From positions 1,590,001-1,654,000 of the forward strand of contig NZ_PHUL01000001.1 in NCBI RefSeq assembly GCF_002813425.1: 64,000 nucleotides of DNA, read 5' to 3'. The DNA is from Cellulophaga sp. RHA19 (GTDB lineage: Bacteria > Bacteroidota > Bacteroidia > Flavobacteriales > Flavobacteriaceae). Below, one piece after another: positions 1-8,738 of this stretch (position 1 is its first letter; each line of letters opens with the position of its first letter). The notes under the pieces are model-generated. The model searched no databases, had not been told where the DNA came from, and worked only from the letters and a program-made list of their open reading frames with translations. The position numbers and the translations under genes are program-made.

Positions 1-2
1 GA

Positions 3-563
3 GAGTTTATTAGAGGTATGTATATTACTAAAGGAACAGAGGAGCGTACTACTAATTATTGGAAGTTTACACGTAAAATACCAGCTTCTTTTTATACAGG
101 AACAACAGGTATACCACCAATAGACCAAACTATTAAAAAACTATTACAAACAGGATATAGCCACCATATAGAGCGTTTAATGGTATTAAGTAATTTTATG
201 TTGTTGTGTGAGTTTCATCCGGATGAGGTATACCAATGGTTTATGGAGTTGTTTATAGATTCTTATGACTGGGTTATGGTACCTAATGTGTATGGTATGA
301 GTCAGTTTGCAGATGGCGGTTTAATGGCAACCAAACCCTATATAAGCGGCAGCAATTATTTAATGAAAATGAGTAATTACAAAAAAGGAGAGTGGCAAGA
401 TGTTTGGGACGGACTCTTTTGGAGGTTTATGCATACACAAAGAGATTTTTTCTTGTCTAACCCAAGGTTAGGAATGCTTATACGTATGTATGATAAAATG
501 GATAAAGAAAAACAACAAGCTCACTTAACTAATGCAGAAGAGTATTTAGCTACATTAGACTAA
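3..563 (+). CDS. Photolyase/cryptochrome-related protein, C-terminal part (5' truncated by window edge)
   Basis: The reading frame is open from the first bases of the window (Glu-Phe-Ile-Arg-Gly precede the first Met at 18), so this is the 3' part of a longer gene. The visible 187 residues match the FAD-binding C-terminal half of the prokaryotic cryptochrome/(6-4) photolyase-related family (the PhrB or FeS-BCP type): the REFIRG-like entry, the segment HHIERLMVLSNF, and PNVYGMSQFADGG followed by TKPY are hallmark stretches. Members of this family repair UV photoproducts or act as blue-light receptors. In PhrB-type proteins a four-cysteine iron-sulfur site lies after the SGNY segment; here that stretch (after SGSNY) has no cysteine at all. 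A Crp/Fnr gene follows after 12 bases. The family call is firm; repair versus signalling cannot be decided. Confidence 0.85.
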   Translation, partial: EFIRGMYITKGTEERTTNYWKFTRKIPASFYTGTTGIPPIDQTIKKLLQTGYSHHIERLMVLSNFMLLCEFHPDEVYQWFMELFIDSYDWVMVPNVYGMSQFADGGLMATKPYISGSNYLMKMSNYKKGEWQDVWDGLFWRFMHTQRDFFLSNPRLGMLIRMYDKMDKEKQQAHLTNAEEYLATLD

Positions 564-575
564 CTTATTTTAACT

Positions 576-1151
576 ATGCCATACCAATTATTAAAGAAAA
601 ACTTAAACGGTAATTTAGACCTTTCTAGCAAAGAGCTAGAGAAAATATGCTCTTATTTTACAACAAAAGAGATAAAGAAAAAAGAGTTTTTATTAACTCA
701 AGGAAGCATTTGTAAGTTTGAGGGGTTTGTGGTACAGGGATGTTTTAGAGTGTTTTCTTTAGATAAAAACGGTAATGATAATACCTTGTATTTTGCTGCA
801 AAAGACTGGTGGTTAATGGATATAGATAGCTTTATGAACCAAACACCATCAGAACTAAATATACAGGCTTTAGAAGATAGTAAGGTGCTGTTAATTAATA
901 AAGAAGATAAAGAACAACTGTGTAATTTGCTTCCAATTGTAGAAAAGCTTTTTAAAATAATGTTTCAAAAAGCTGTTGTGTCTTGGCAAAGAAGATTAAT
1001 ACGTAATCATTGTTTAACAGCTAAAGAAAGGTATTTGTATTTTATAAAAACATATCCAGACATTTCTTTAAAACTAACAGATAAACAAATTGCAGGTTAC
1101 TTGGGTATTAGACACGAGTTTTTAAGCAAGATTAAAAAAAACGAAAAATAA
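576..1151 (+). CDS. Crp/Fnr family transcriptional regulator
   Basis: A 191-residue protein with an N-terminal cyclic-nucleotide-binding-like beta-roll (about residues 20-115, including a GFVVQGCFRVF-like strand region) and a C-terminal winged helix (about 145-190) in which LTDKQIAGYLGIRHEFLSKI is the helix-turn-helix. The length and layout fit the Bacteroidota Crp/Fnr-like regulators that usually lack an obvious cAMP site and have unknown effectors. It follows the photolyase-like gene by 12 bases and is probably cotranscribed with it. An intrinsic terminator lies directly after the stop codon. The family call is solid; ligand and targets are unknown. Confidence 0.85.
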   Translation: MPYQLLKKNLNGNLDLSSKELEKICSYFTTKEIKKKEFLLTQGSICKFEGFVVQGCFRVFSLDKNGNDNTLYFAAKDWWLMDIDSFMNQTPSELNIQALEDSKVLLINKEDKEQLCNLLPIVEKLFKIMFQKAVVSWQRRLIRNHCLTAKERYLYFIKTYPDISLKLTDKQIAGYLGIRHEFLSKIKKNEK

Positions 1152-1159
1152 TTTTTTAC

Positions 1160-1184
1160 AGTTGAACTTGTTCAACTTTTTTTT
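1160..1184 (+). terminator. Intrinsic terminator after the Crp/Fnr gene
   Basis: The stem AGTTGAA/TTCAACT closes a CTTG loop and is followed at once by a run of eight T. It begins 9 bases after the stop codon of the regulator gene, so it probably ends that operon. Confidence 0.75.
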
Positions 1185-1232
1185 CATTTTCATTATAGAG
1201 ATTTGCATTACATTAATATGTAACAACCAATA

Positions 1233-1713
1233 ATGATGAATTTATATACACCTAAAATTACCTTTAAACCAAAGGGAAAAACTTTAAAACACAACAGATA
1301 TTACAGATAAGGATGCTTTAAGTGCTATTTTAAAGGCAAAGCAAAAAGCAGAAAGTATGGGAGTTTTGGTAAATATTGCTGTGGTAGATGCAGGAGCAAA
1401 TTTAAAAGCTTTTGTACGTATGGACGATTCTTTTTTAGGAAGTATAGATGTAGCTATAAAAAAAGCAAAAACCTCTCGTTATTTTAATATTGCAACTGGT
1501 GATTTAGGTAAACTTACCCAGCCAGGTGGTATTATTTACAATATAGAACTCTCTAATAATGGATTGATTAGTTTTCCAGGAGGAGTTCCCATAAAAAACA
1601 ATGAAGGGAAAATAATAGGAGCCATAGGAGTAAGTGGTGGTACAATAGAAGAAGATCATAAAATAGCGACTTACGGAGCAAAATCTATATTAAAAGAGCA
1701 AAAAACAAAGTAA
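1233..1713 (+). pseudogene. Heme-binding protein of the GlcG/HbpS (DUF336) family, apparent +1 frameshift near the 5' end
   Basis: From ATG 1357 an ORF of 118 residues runs to 1713 and contains the family core (VNIAVVDAGANLKAFVRMDD, then GKLTQPGG and ISFPGGVPI). The first helix of the family is encoded upstream in the same frame (1288-1356, giving TDITDKDALSAILKAKQKAE), but no ATG, GTG or TTG starts it and a stop lies at 1285. Another frame supplies ATG 1233/1236 and reads to a stop at 1308, so the two join if one extra base is skipped around 1281-1291. Either the gene is frameshifted, or the base is a sequencing error, or a short product starts at 1357. The family binds heme or small ligands; its exact role is unclear. 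The gene ends 1 base before the next start. Confidence 0.65.
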
Positions 1714-1714
1714 A

Positions 1715-3241
1715 ATGAATTGGATTAAAAGTATATTTTTTATCGTATTTAGTTGTAGTTGCTTCCTTGGTTATACTCAACTTACAAAAAGTAATTATAC
1801 AGTATTACAACAAACAGATTTTAAAACTACCAAGTACAACACGGTTACAGCTACTACTTACAGTAAAAACGGAGTTAATTATGTGTTCTCTGGAGGAGAT
1901 GGTGCATTTATAAATGTATTTAAACTAAACGCTACCGGAGAATTAATACCAGTTGGTGCTTATGAGTTGCAGAACAAAAAAGGACCAGCAAGAGGTTTGG
2001 TAGCTCATAATATAAAGGGAACAGATTATTTATTTGTAGGTAATAAAGGAGGCAATAGTGTAGAGGTTTATAGTATAGAAGATAATGGAAGCTTAAAAAG
2101 GGTATTTGTATTAAACGATACACCAGAAACTTATTTAGGTACAGTTATTACTCTTAAAGTTATTCCTATAAAAAACAATTTTTACCTTTTTGTAGGTGGA
2201 CTAGAGAGCGCACCGGGTTTAAGCTGTTTTAAAATACATAAAAACGGAAAACTTAGTCATATACAATCGCTTGCAGATGATGATTTTATACATACAGACG
2301 GTATAATTGGTATGTATTCACATAAAATAAATGGCAAAATATTTCTTATTACAGGTGGTTTTCAAGACAATGGCATTAGTAGTTTTGAGGTTTTTAACAA
2401 TGGCACTTTTAAAAATGTAAATAACATTGCAGACAATACAACCAACCGTTACTTAACAGGCGCATACCCTGTAAACGGAGTTACTTTAGGAGCTAACCAT
2501 TATATTGTTGTAGGGCATAGACATCATAAATATTATAAAAGAGGTAATTTTATTAAAAAGAAAGATTTTGTTTTTCATGGTGATGGTGTAAGCGTTTTTA
2601 AGGTTAATGAGTCAGGAGAACTTATTCCTCATTCTGTTTTAGTTAATAATGCTACCACAAAATTAGCAGGACAAACACGTATTGAAATATTAAAAATTGA
2701 CGAATCTGAAGCATTAGTTGCAATAGGTACGCGTGATGATAATAGCATACAATTATGTAAATTAAATGCTAATGGCACCTTAAAACCTTCTGGTGTATTA
2801 GATACTAGTTACCCTATTTATTATGGGTTAGCATCAATAAAAATTAATGAAAATTTCTTTTTTTTAGCAGGTTCCGTAGATCCTAAAGTAAAAAAGATGT
2901 TTGCTTATAAAGTAAGTTTTAAGTCTAAAAATGGCAAAAAACTTAGACATGTTGTAAATTTAAAATATAAAGATGCTGCTACACCAAAAGAGGTGAATAG
3001 GGCAGTAGAGAATTTTGTAGCGTTAAAAAATAAAATTCCTGAAATTTTAGATTTTGAATGGGGAATTAACAACAGTAAAGAAGGAAAAAGTAAAGGGTTT
3101 ACCCATAGCTTTATGCTTACTTTTAAAGACGAAAAAGCGCTAGAGGTGTATTTGGTTCACAAAGAACATTTAGAACTTATAAAAAATATAGGTTCGTTAA
3201 TAGATGATGTTTTTGTTATGGATTATTATACCACAGAATAA
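1715..3241 (+). CDS. Secreted beta-propeller protein fused to a C-terminal Dabb (stress-responsive A/B barrel) domain
   Basis: The 508-residue protein begins with a signal peptide (about 1-21, ending near GYTQ). Residues about 30-405 form repeated strands of the lactonase/YncE beta-propeller type (repeats such as YVFSGGDGAFINVFKLNATGEL, FVGNKGGNSVEVYSI, FLITGGF). Residues about 410-508 match the Dabb domain: the opening LRHVVNLKYKD, a middle GFTHSFMLTFKDEKAL and the closing VFVMDYYT are typical. Dabb domains usually occur alone as small dimers; at the end of an exported propeller they are unusual. The start is 1 base after the heme-binding-like gene, suggesting translational coupling. No catalytic function can be assigned. 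Confidence 0.7.
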   Translation: MNWIKSIFFIVFSCSCFLGYTQLTKSNYTVLQQTDFKTTKYNTVTATTYSKNGVNYVFSGGDGAFINVFKLNATGELIPVGAYELQNKKGPARGLVAHNIKGTDYLFVGNKGGNSVEVYSIEDNGSLKRVFVLNDTPETYLGTVITLKVIPIKNNFYLFVGGLESAPGLSCFKIHKNGKLSHIQSLADDDFIHTDGIIGMYSHKINGKIFLITGGFQDNGISSFEVFNNGTFKNVNNIADNTTNRYLTGAYPVNGVTLGANHYIVVGHRHHKYYKRGNFIKKKDFVFHGDGVSVFKVNESGELIPHSVLVNNATTKLAGQTRIEILKIDESEALVAIGTRDDNSIQLCKLNANGTLKPSGVLDTSYPIYYGLASIKINENFFFLAGSVDPKVKKMFAYKVSFKSKNGKKLRHVVNLKYKDAATPKEVNRAVENFVALKNKIPEILDFEWGINNSKEGKSKGFTHSFMLTFKDEKALEVYLVHKEHLELIKNIGSLIDDVFVMDYYTTE

Positions 3242-3287
3242 AACAGAATTTCTTGCTAATTTTAGAGTTAAATATAAATAATTGAAG

Positions 3288-4001
3288 ATGAAAAAAACAG
3301 CATACATAACAGGTGGTTCTAAAGGAATAGGATTAGGAATAGCAGAAGCATTGCTAAAAGAAGGAGTTAATGTAGCTATTACAGCAAGAACGCAGAATGA
3401 TTTAGATGAGGCAGAAAAACACTTAAAAACAATTGGGGATGCAGAGGTTTTAGTAATTAAATCTGATGTAAGAAACCTAGCAGATGAAGAAAATGCCATA
3501 CAACAAGTTGTAGACAAGTGGGGACAATTAGATTATTGTATAGCTAACGCAGGCGTAGGAAGATTTTCTCCTGTTGATGAAATGAGTGCGGAGGATTGGA
3601 ATGCCGTTATAGATATAAATGTAACAGGAGTTTTTAATACCATAAAGTCTGCAATACCTGCCCTTAAAAAGTCTAAAGGTTATATTATTACTATTGCAAG
3701 TTTGGCTGGTACTAATTATTTTGAAAAAGGAGCAGCTTATAACGCTAGTAAATTTGCTGTGGTAGGTTTTTCACAAGCTATTATGCTAGACTTAAGACCT
3801 TACGATATTAAAGTAACTACTATTATGCCAGGCTCTGTAGCCACTTATTTTAACGGACACACACCTACAGATGCAGATGCTTGGAAAATTCAGCCAGAAG
3901 ATATAGGACAAATGGTGGTAGACTTAACGCAAATGAATCCAAGAACATTACCAAGTAAAGTAGAGGTAAGGCCAGCTGTACCGCCTTCTGCAAAAAAATA
4001 A
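3288..4001 (+). CDS. Short-chain dehydrogenase/reductase (SDR), FabG-like
   Basis: A 237-residue classical SDR. The cofactor motif TGGSKGIG is at about residues 8-15, the structural NAG motif is at about 87-89, and the catalytic Ser (ITIASLAG) precedes the YNASK motif (Tyr and Lys four apart). The ATG at 3288 is preferred to an in-frame TTG six bases upstream because the Rossmann strand starts directly after it. These enzymes reduce carbonyls or oxidise alcohols with NAD(P); the substrate here cannot be read from sequence. It follows the propeller gene by 46 bases in the same direction and is closed by a strong terminator. Confidence 0.85.
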   Translation: MKKTAYITGGSKGIGLGIAEALLKEGVNVAITARTQNDLDEAEKHLKTIGDAEVLVIKSDVRNLADEENAIQQVVDKWGQLDYCIANAGVGRFSPVDEMSAEDWNAVIDINVTGVFNTIKSAIPALKKSKGYIITIASLAGTNYFEKGAAYNASKFAVVGFSQAIMLDLRPYDIKVTTIMPGSVATYFNGHTPTDADAWKIQPEDIGQMVVDLTQMNPRTLPSKVEVRPAVPPSAKK

Positions 4002-4030
4002 TTTTTATGTAAAAAACTTTTTTAAATTTA

Positions 4031-4060
4031 AACCCCGTAACTTAAACGGGGTTTTTCTTT
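4031..4060 (+). terminator. Intrinsic terminator after the SDR gene
   Basis: The 8-bp stem AACCCCGT/ACGGGGTT with a 7-base loop is followed by a T-rich tail. It lies 30 bases after the SDR stop codon. Confidence 0.85.
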
Positions 4061-4111
4061 TTAGCTATTTTTCTAGTTTAAATCTCGTTTTAATTTTTAG
4101 ATTGCCACAAT

Positions 4112-4879
4112 ATGTTTTATACCATAGGATTTACCCTTTTAATAGCTTTTGCTATTTATGCATTTATAATTACTAGAAATAAAAAAGTAGAAAAATTCCC
4201 TTCTAATTGGCACACGTTGTTGGTTTCTAAAGTAGGGTTTTACAAAAAATTGTCATCAAGTGAACAACAAAGATTTCAAAAACGAATAATGCTATTTTTA
4301 AGCGAGGTGCATATAGAAAGTGTTGGCTTTAGTGTAGATGATATTGATAAAATTTTAATAGCCTCTAGTGCTGTAATTCCAGTATTTAATTTTACAGAGT
4401 GGCATTACAAGCATTTAAGTACAGTACTTATTTATCCAGAGCATTTTAATGAAGACCTAAGTTTTGCTAAAAAAGATAAAGACAGAAATATTGCAGGTAT
4501 GGTGGGTAACGGACAGTTTAAAAACCAGATGCTTTTATCTAGAAAAGCACTGCACAATGGGTTTAAAAATAAGTCTCGTATTCACAATACAGGAATACAT
4601 GAGTTTATACATTTAATAGATAAACAAGACGGTGTAATAGATGGTATACCAGAACGCTTGCTAAATGAGCCATATATTATTCCTTGGTTAAAAACCATAC
4701 ATAAAAAGATGGAGGATATAAATGATAACAAATCAGATATTAGAAATTATGGAGGTACAAATGAAGCCGAGTTTTTAGCAGTAGCTTCAGAATATTTTTT
4801 TGAAAAACCAGAAATAATGAAAAAAAAGCATCCAGATTTATACCAGATGCTTAAGTCTTGTTTTCAGGCAAAAGATTAA
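4112..4879 (+). CDS. MtfA-like zinc peptidase (M90-type) with an N-terminal membrane anchor
   Basis: The 255-residue protein starts with a transmembrane helix (about residues 3-20). The rest resembles MtfA: an early FPSNWHTLL/YKKLSSSEQQRF segment, a middle YPEHF motif, and the zinc site HEFIH (about 165-170) followed downstream by NEAEFLAVASEYFFE, which would supply the third, glutamate ligand. E. coli MtfA is a cytosolic peptidase linked to control of the glucose PTS regulator Mlc; that role cannot be transferred, as Bacteroidota generally lack that circuit. The gene stands alone behind the SDR terminator. Confidence 0.82.
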   Translation: MFYTIGFTLLIAFAIYAFIITRNKKVEKFPSNWHTLLVSKVGFYKKLSSSEQQRFQKRIMLFLSEVHIESVGFSVDDIDKILIASSAVIPVFNFTEWHYKHLSTVLIYPEHFNEDLSFAKKDKDRNIAGMVGNGQFKNQMLLSRKALHNGFKNKSRIHNTGIHEFIHLIDKQDGVIDGIPERLLNEPYIIPWLKTIHKKMEDINDNKSDIRNYGGTNEAEFLAVASEYFFEKPEIMKKKHPDLYQMLKSCFQAKD

Positions 4880-5047
4880 TTTTCTTTTAAAAGTTTTGCA
4901 TTCAACAAAACCTTTGTATAGTAAGTTATTATTTTAATGTTTGGTTTCTTTTTTAAGGCTACTAACCTGTGCTTGTTCTACTTTTTAATCGTCTTAAATA
5001 ATAATAATTTTTGAGAATAGGACTTACAAAATGTAATAATAAGTTGC

Positions 5048-5533
5048 TTATGGTAACCATTTCTGTTCTTTCTCTGTAGCATCTAAAATATCTAACTTTA
5101 AAGTATTTTTAATATCTGTTGCCACTTTAAAAGCATTGTCTTTGTTTTTAGATTGATAAAAAGTAATGTGTTTATTTTTTGAATAAAATAAATTGATAAT
5201 AAAAATTTGATTTGAAAATGACGCAGATGCACCAAGTGAATTTATACGTTGCGATTGTTTGCCTTTAAAAACAGATATATACTCAAACTCTGGATTTTTA
5301 TGCCAATTGCCAAAATGAATTGAAAAAATAGACCAAATTTCTCTATAGGTATTGTTGCTTAAATTAATTTGTGAACCCGTTGTAGCACTTAAAAAAATAC
5401 CCAGCGCACACATAAAAAAACCAAATAAAATGTTGTTAAATAGTACAACGTAAATAGAAAGTAAAATTAAAAAAGCACCAAAAATTCTTTTTAAGATAGA
5501 AACTGGCTTTATGTATGTAATAATGTTGTTCAA
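5048..5533 (-). CDS. Small membrane protein of unknown function
   Basis: A 161-residue protein not recognised as any named family. Two hydrophobic helices occupy about residues 15-50 (ILKRIFGAFLILLSIYVVLF and a following GFFMCALGIFLSA); the remainder is soluble with several beta-type segments (NTYREIWSIFSIHFGNWHKN). It lies 36 bases downstream of the PQQ-like propeller gene on the same strand, so the two may share a transcript. Confidence 0.6.
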   Translation of the reverse strand: MNNIITYIKPVSILKRIFGAFLILLSIYVVLFNNILFGFFMCALGIFLSATTGSQINLSNNTYREIWSIFSIHFGNWHKNPEFEYISVFKGKQSQRINSLGASASFSNQIFIINLFYSKNKHITFYQSKNKDNAFKVATDIKNTLKLDILDATEKEQKWLP

Positions 5534-5569
5534 AATTTTAGCAGGTTTAGTTGTTTTGTAATGTTTTGG

Positions 5570-6823
5570 TTAATTGGCTTTAACTATTTCAAAATATAAA
5601 TTAAAAGCATCATTAACCTCATATTCTAGTTTAATGTCTTTGTAAGCGTACTTTTTTGTTTTAAGGTTGTAGGTTACAAAATAGTTTTTTGTTAAAAATG
5701 TTAGTTCGCCATTAGAAATAAAAATATTAGATAGTATCTTCTCCTTAGGCTGACTAATTTTTAACTGCTTACCATCTGCCGCGTTTAGCATAAAAAATGC
5801 ATTAGTATCAGCCTTTGTAAAACCATAAATATAGTTGTTGTATTTACTAAAGTACCTAACATCATCACCATCAATATTTAGACTGGTTTTCCATAGTAAC
5901 TCTCCATTATCACTATTTAAAGCAATAGCATCTAAGGTATCATTATCTGTTTCAGATGCAAAATAATACGTTCCACCGTCTAGTATAGTGTTGCTGTCTA
6001 TATTGGCATATGTATGTTCGGTTTGGTATTCCCAAGCTATAGACGCCATATCGTCAATATTTAAAGCATATACTTTATTATATTCGTTAGCTACGTAAGC
6101 TTTTTTATCATCAATCTGCATTAAAGAATACATAGGGGTATTACCAAAACCTCTTTGCCAAATTGCTTGTCCTGTTTGTGATTTAAAAGAGTACACATAA
6201 GGCGCGTTAGATATTACAAGGTTGTCTTTGTTTAAAACAGGCGTATAGTTATTGAAAGGAAACTGTAACTTGTAGTTCCATACTTTGTCTCCTGTATATT
6301 TGTTAAAAGCGTATAGTTGTTTGTTGTTAGATGCTAAAAAAATTAAATTTCCTTGTATTGGTAAATGCTGACCACTAATTACATACCTTTTATCTACGCC
6401 AGAGTGCATACCAATTTCTGTTTTCCAATACAGACTGCCATCATTTACATTAGCAGCAATAATTTCTTTTTGTGTGCTTGTAGCATATAAAATAGAGTTT
6501 TCAATTTTAAACTGATTCCTCATTTTATTATAAGAGCTATCTGTAAACTTAATATTCCATTTTTGGTCTAAACTTTCTAAATCATAAGACGTTATTTCTC
6601 CATCGTTTTTTAAAACAATAATAAGGTCATTTTCTACTTTTTCATTGCCTAAAATATCCTTGTTATTTGTTGTGCTTAGGATCTCTTTAATAGATGTAGC
6701 AATTTTGTCATTACTATACTGGTTTGTTTCGGGCTCATCACTGCCAAGGCTTATTGTTTGCCCTAATGCAAAAGCACTAATAAGCAGTGTACATATTGTT
6801 GTTAGTAAATATCTATTTTTCAT
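5570..6823 (-). CDS. Secreted PQQ-like beta-propeller repeat protein
   Basis: A 417-residue protein with a signal peptide (about 1-21, ending ALGQ). The body shows repeated PQQ/BamB-type blade signatures with a Trp-Lys/Trp-Asn pattern, such as LYWKTEIG, KVWNYKLQFP, AIWQRGFG and LLWKTSLN. These repeats form a propeller used for scaffolding or, with PQQ, in dehydrogenases; the metal and PQQ-binding residues of true dehydrogenases are not evident, so I do not call it an enzyme. It is probably periplasmic or outer-membrane associated. A short membrane protein follows in the same direction. Confidence 0.75.
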   Translation of the reverse strand: MKNRYLLTTICTLLISAFALGQTISLGSDEPETNQYSNDKIATSIKEILSTTNNKDILGNEKVENDLIIVLKNDGEITSYDLESLDQKWNIKFTDSSYNKMRNQFKIENSILYATSTQKEIIAANVNDGSLYWKTEIGMHSGVDKRYVISGQHLPIQGNLIFLASNNKQLYAFNKYTGDKVWNYKLQFPFNNYTPVLNKDNLVISNAPYVYSFKSQTGQAIWQRGFGNTPMYSLMQIDDKKAYVANEYNKVYALNIDDMASIAWEYQTEHTYANIDSNTILDGGTYYFASETDNDTLDAIALNSDNGELLWKTSLNIDGDDVRYFSKYNNYIYGFTKADTNAFFMLNAADGKQLKISQPKEKILSNIFISNGELTFLTKNYFVTYNLKTKKYAYKDIKLEYEVNDAFNLYFEIVKAN

Positions 6824-6944
6824 TTTTATGTAAAATTTAATTCTGTATTGTAGTTATATAGGCTAAGTAATGTAATTTTTAAGAGTGATGAAATACTCAG
6901 TTTTTTTTCGCCCTGTATCAGTATATATTCGTGTCATAAAAAGT

Positions 6945-6982
6945 AAAAAGCCACAAGTTTATAAATAAACTTGTGGCTTTTT
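6945..6982 (-). terminator. Strong intrinsic terminator of the lipocalin-like lipoprotein gene
   Basis: A perfect 17-bp inverted repeat (AAAAAGCCACAAGTTTA and its complement) flanks a 4-base loop, with A and T runs at both ends, so it could work in both directions. It lies 18 bases past the stop codon at 7001 on the minus strand. Confidence 0.88.
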
Positions 6983-7000
6983 AAGTATATATTATTGGTT

Positions 7001-7471
7001 TTATTTTACATATTGTATCTCGTATTCGTCATTGTTACCGTCGTCATCTACATCTAAAGAGGTTATTTTAATTTTTAAAGAGCTACTAGTTAAGTCTAAT
7101 ATCTCAAATACATAAGTGTCATTTTGAATTAAACTTCCAGTTTGAGTGAAGTTTAGAGTTAACTCAGAATTACTAATGCTCCAAGTTCCTTTAGATGGTT
7201 CTGCATCAACACACTCTCCGTCTATTGGATCTAGTTCTACAGAAAAAAAGGATTCATCTGCTTTAAATTCAGTAGTTTCAATTGCTTGGCATTCATCAGT
7301 AAACGGGAGAATATCTCCATTTAAAAATTGTTTGTCAATTTCCCAAAGACCAATAATTTTTGTTGCATTATCTACTTCTGGATCTGATTTGGTTGTGTCA
7401 TCATCGTTATTACAACTAATTGTAACTAAGCTAAAAACTAGTAAGGCAAATAAATAAGATGTTTTTTTCAT
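7001..7471 (-). CDS. Lipocalin-like surface lipoprotein
   Basis: The 156-residue precursor carries a lipoprotein signal peptide whose lipobox ends VTISC (Cys at about residue 20), followed by the NNDDDT sequence typical of Bacteroidota lipoproteins. The mature part starts with IIGLWEIDKQF and contains GTWSISNSELTLNF, the pattern of lipocalin-like domain proteins that are common and poorly characterised in Flavobacteriia. Two or three cysteines in the middle may pair. It has its own terminator and is transcribed alone. Confidence 0.75.
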   Translation of the reverse strand: MKKTSYLFALLVFSLVTISCNNDDDTTKSDPEVDNATKIIGLWEIDKQFLNGDILPFTDECQAIETTEFKADESFFSVELDPIDGECVDAEPSKGTWSISNSELTLNFTQTGSLIQNDTYVFEILDLTSSSLKIKITSLDVDDDGNNDEYEIQYVK

Positions 7472-7554
7472 AAGTAAGTTTAAATGTTGGTTTCAAACTT
7501 ACAAATTAAAAAATAAAAACCTACAAATTAATGATTTCTTATTCCTTTGAAGAA

Positions 7555-8619
7555 TCATATATTATCAACATAAGCAACAATCTCCTTTACAGTTTGTTTA
7601 GCAGTTTTTCCAACGCCATAAATAGTAGCAGAGGCAAAACCCGTCCAATTGCCATAGCCAACCAACCACAAGCCATTTATATCTGTAGCTTTAGTACCTG
7701 TTGTGTTTATTTTACTGTTTTGGGTAATTTGCAATGCAGACAAATGTTCTAAATTAGCTCTAAAGCCAGTACACCAAATAATTACATCTACAGGTTCTTT
7801 AGTGTTGCCTTCCCAGATAACACCATTTTCATAAAAGGATGTAAAAGGCCTATAATCTTTAAAAACCTCTCTTTTTAAGGCTTCTTGTACGCTTTTAATT
7901 TGTACAATATCACTTAATGACACTTTCTCTGTATAGCTTTTTGTGTCGTTATTAACATAGCTTTCTGTGGCCTGTTTAAACAAATAACGACCATCTATCT
8001 CCTTAGGTAAAAAATTAGGTTCTTTTAAGGTAACCCATTTTGTTTTAGCAACTTTAGATACTTCTGCTAAAATTTGAGCACCAGAGTTACCGCCGCCAAC
8101 AACAATAACATTTTTATCTTTTAAATTACTAGCATTTTTATAATTTACAGAATGTATTAGTTCTCCTTTAAAAATGTCTGCTTTTGGATATGTTGGAATA
8201 AAAGGATTTTTAGCAGTACCCGTAGCACTTACTAATGTTTTACTATAAAAAACACCTTTGTTTGTAGTTATTTTATATAAATTATGTTCTTTAACAACCT
8301 GTTGCACATTTGTACTATAGTTTACAGGAAAATTGTATCTTTTTTTATAAGCAGTAATATACTTAATAAACTCATTTTTAGTAGGGTATTCTTCATCTGT
8401 ATTAGGCATTTGCCAGCCAGATAAAGAACTGTATGCAGCAGGCGAAAATAGCTTTAAACTGTCCCAAGTTTTTAGCCAAGCACCACCAGCGGTATCTTGT
8501 TCGTCTAAAATAAGATACTCTAATTTTGTTCTTCTAAAAAAATAACCAACAGACAAACCTGCTTGTCCGCCACCAATAATAATACAGTCGTATATTTTAT
8601 GTTCAGAGTTACTTTTCAT
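7555..8619 (-). CDS. ArsO-like FAD/NAD(P)-dependent monooxygenase
   Basis: The 354-residue protein has two dinucleotide-binding motifs: GGGQAGLSVG near residue 16 (FAD) and VVGGGNSGAQ near residue 170 (NADPH). Between them are WDSLKLFSPAAYSSLSGW, with NEFIKYITAYKKRYNFPV, which resemble the ArsO group of flavin-containing monooxygenases; the C-terminal segment LWLVGYGNWTGFASATI completes the FAD site. ArsO proteins are usually found in arsenic-resistance operons, but no arsenic genes are near, so the substrate is open. It appears monocistronic. Confidence 0.75.
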   Translation of the reverse strand: MKSNSEHKIYDCIIIGGGQAGLSVGYFFRRTKLEYLILDEQDTAGGAWLKTWDSLKLFSPAAYSSLSGWQMPNTDEEYPTKNEFIKYITAYKKRYNFPVNYSTNVQQVVKEHNLYKITTNKGVFYSKTLVSATGTAKNPFIPTYPKADIFKGELIHSVNYKNASNLKDKNVIVVGGGNSGAQILAEVSKVAKTKWVTLKEPNFLPKEIDGRYLFKQATESYVNNDTKSYTEKVSLSDIVQIKSVQEALKREVFKDYRPFTSFYENGVIWEGNTKEPVDVIIWCTGFRANLEHLSALQITQNSKINTTGTKATDINGLWLVGYGNWTGFASATIYGVGKTAKQTVKEIVAYVDNI

Positions 8620-8738
8620 TGCTACTAAATTTAGTAATTACAGACTAAAGTTACTCTTATTTTTTAAGCGGAAAAAGAACATAAATCATACTTAAGCAAA
8701 AAAGAAATTTAGATTATAAGCTTAGTATAATAAAGCAT

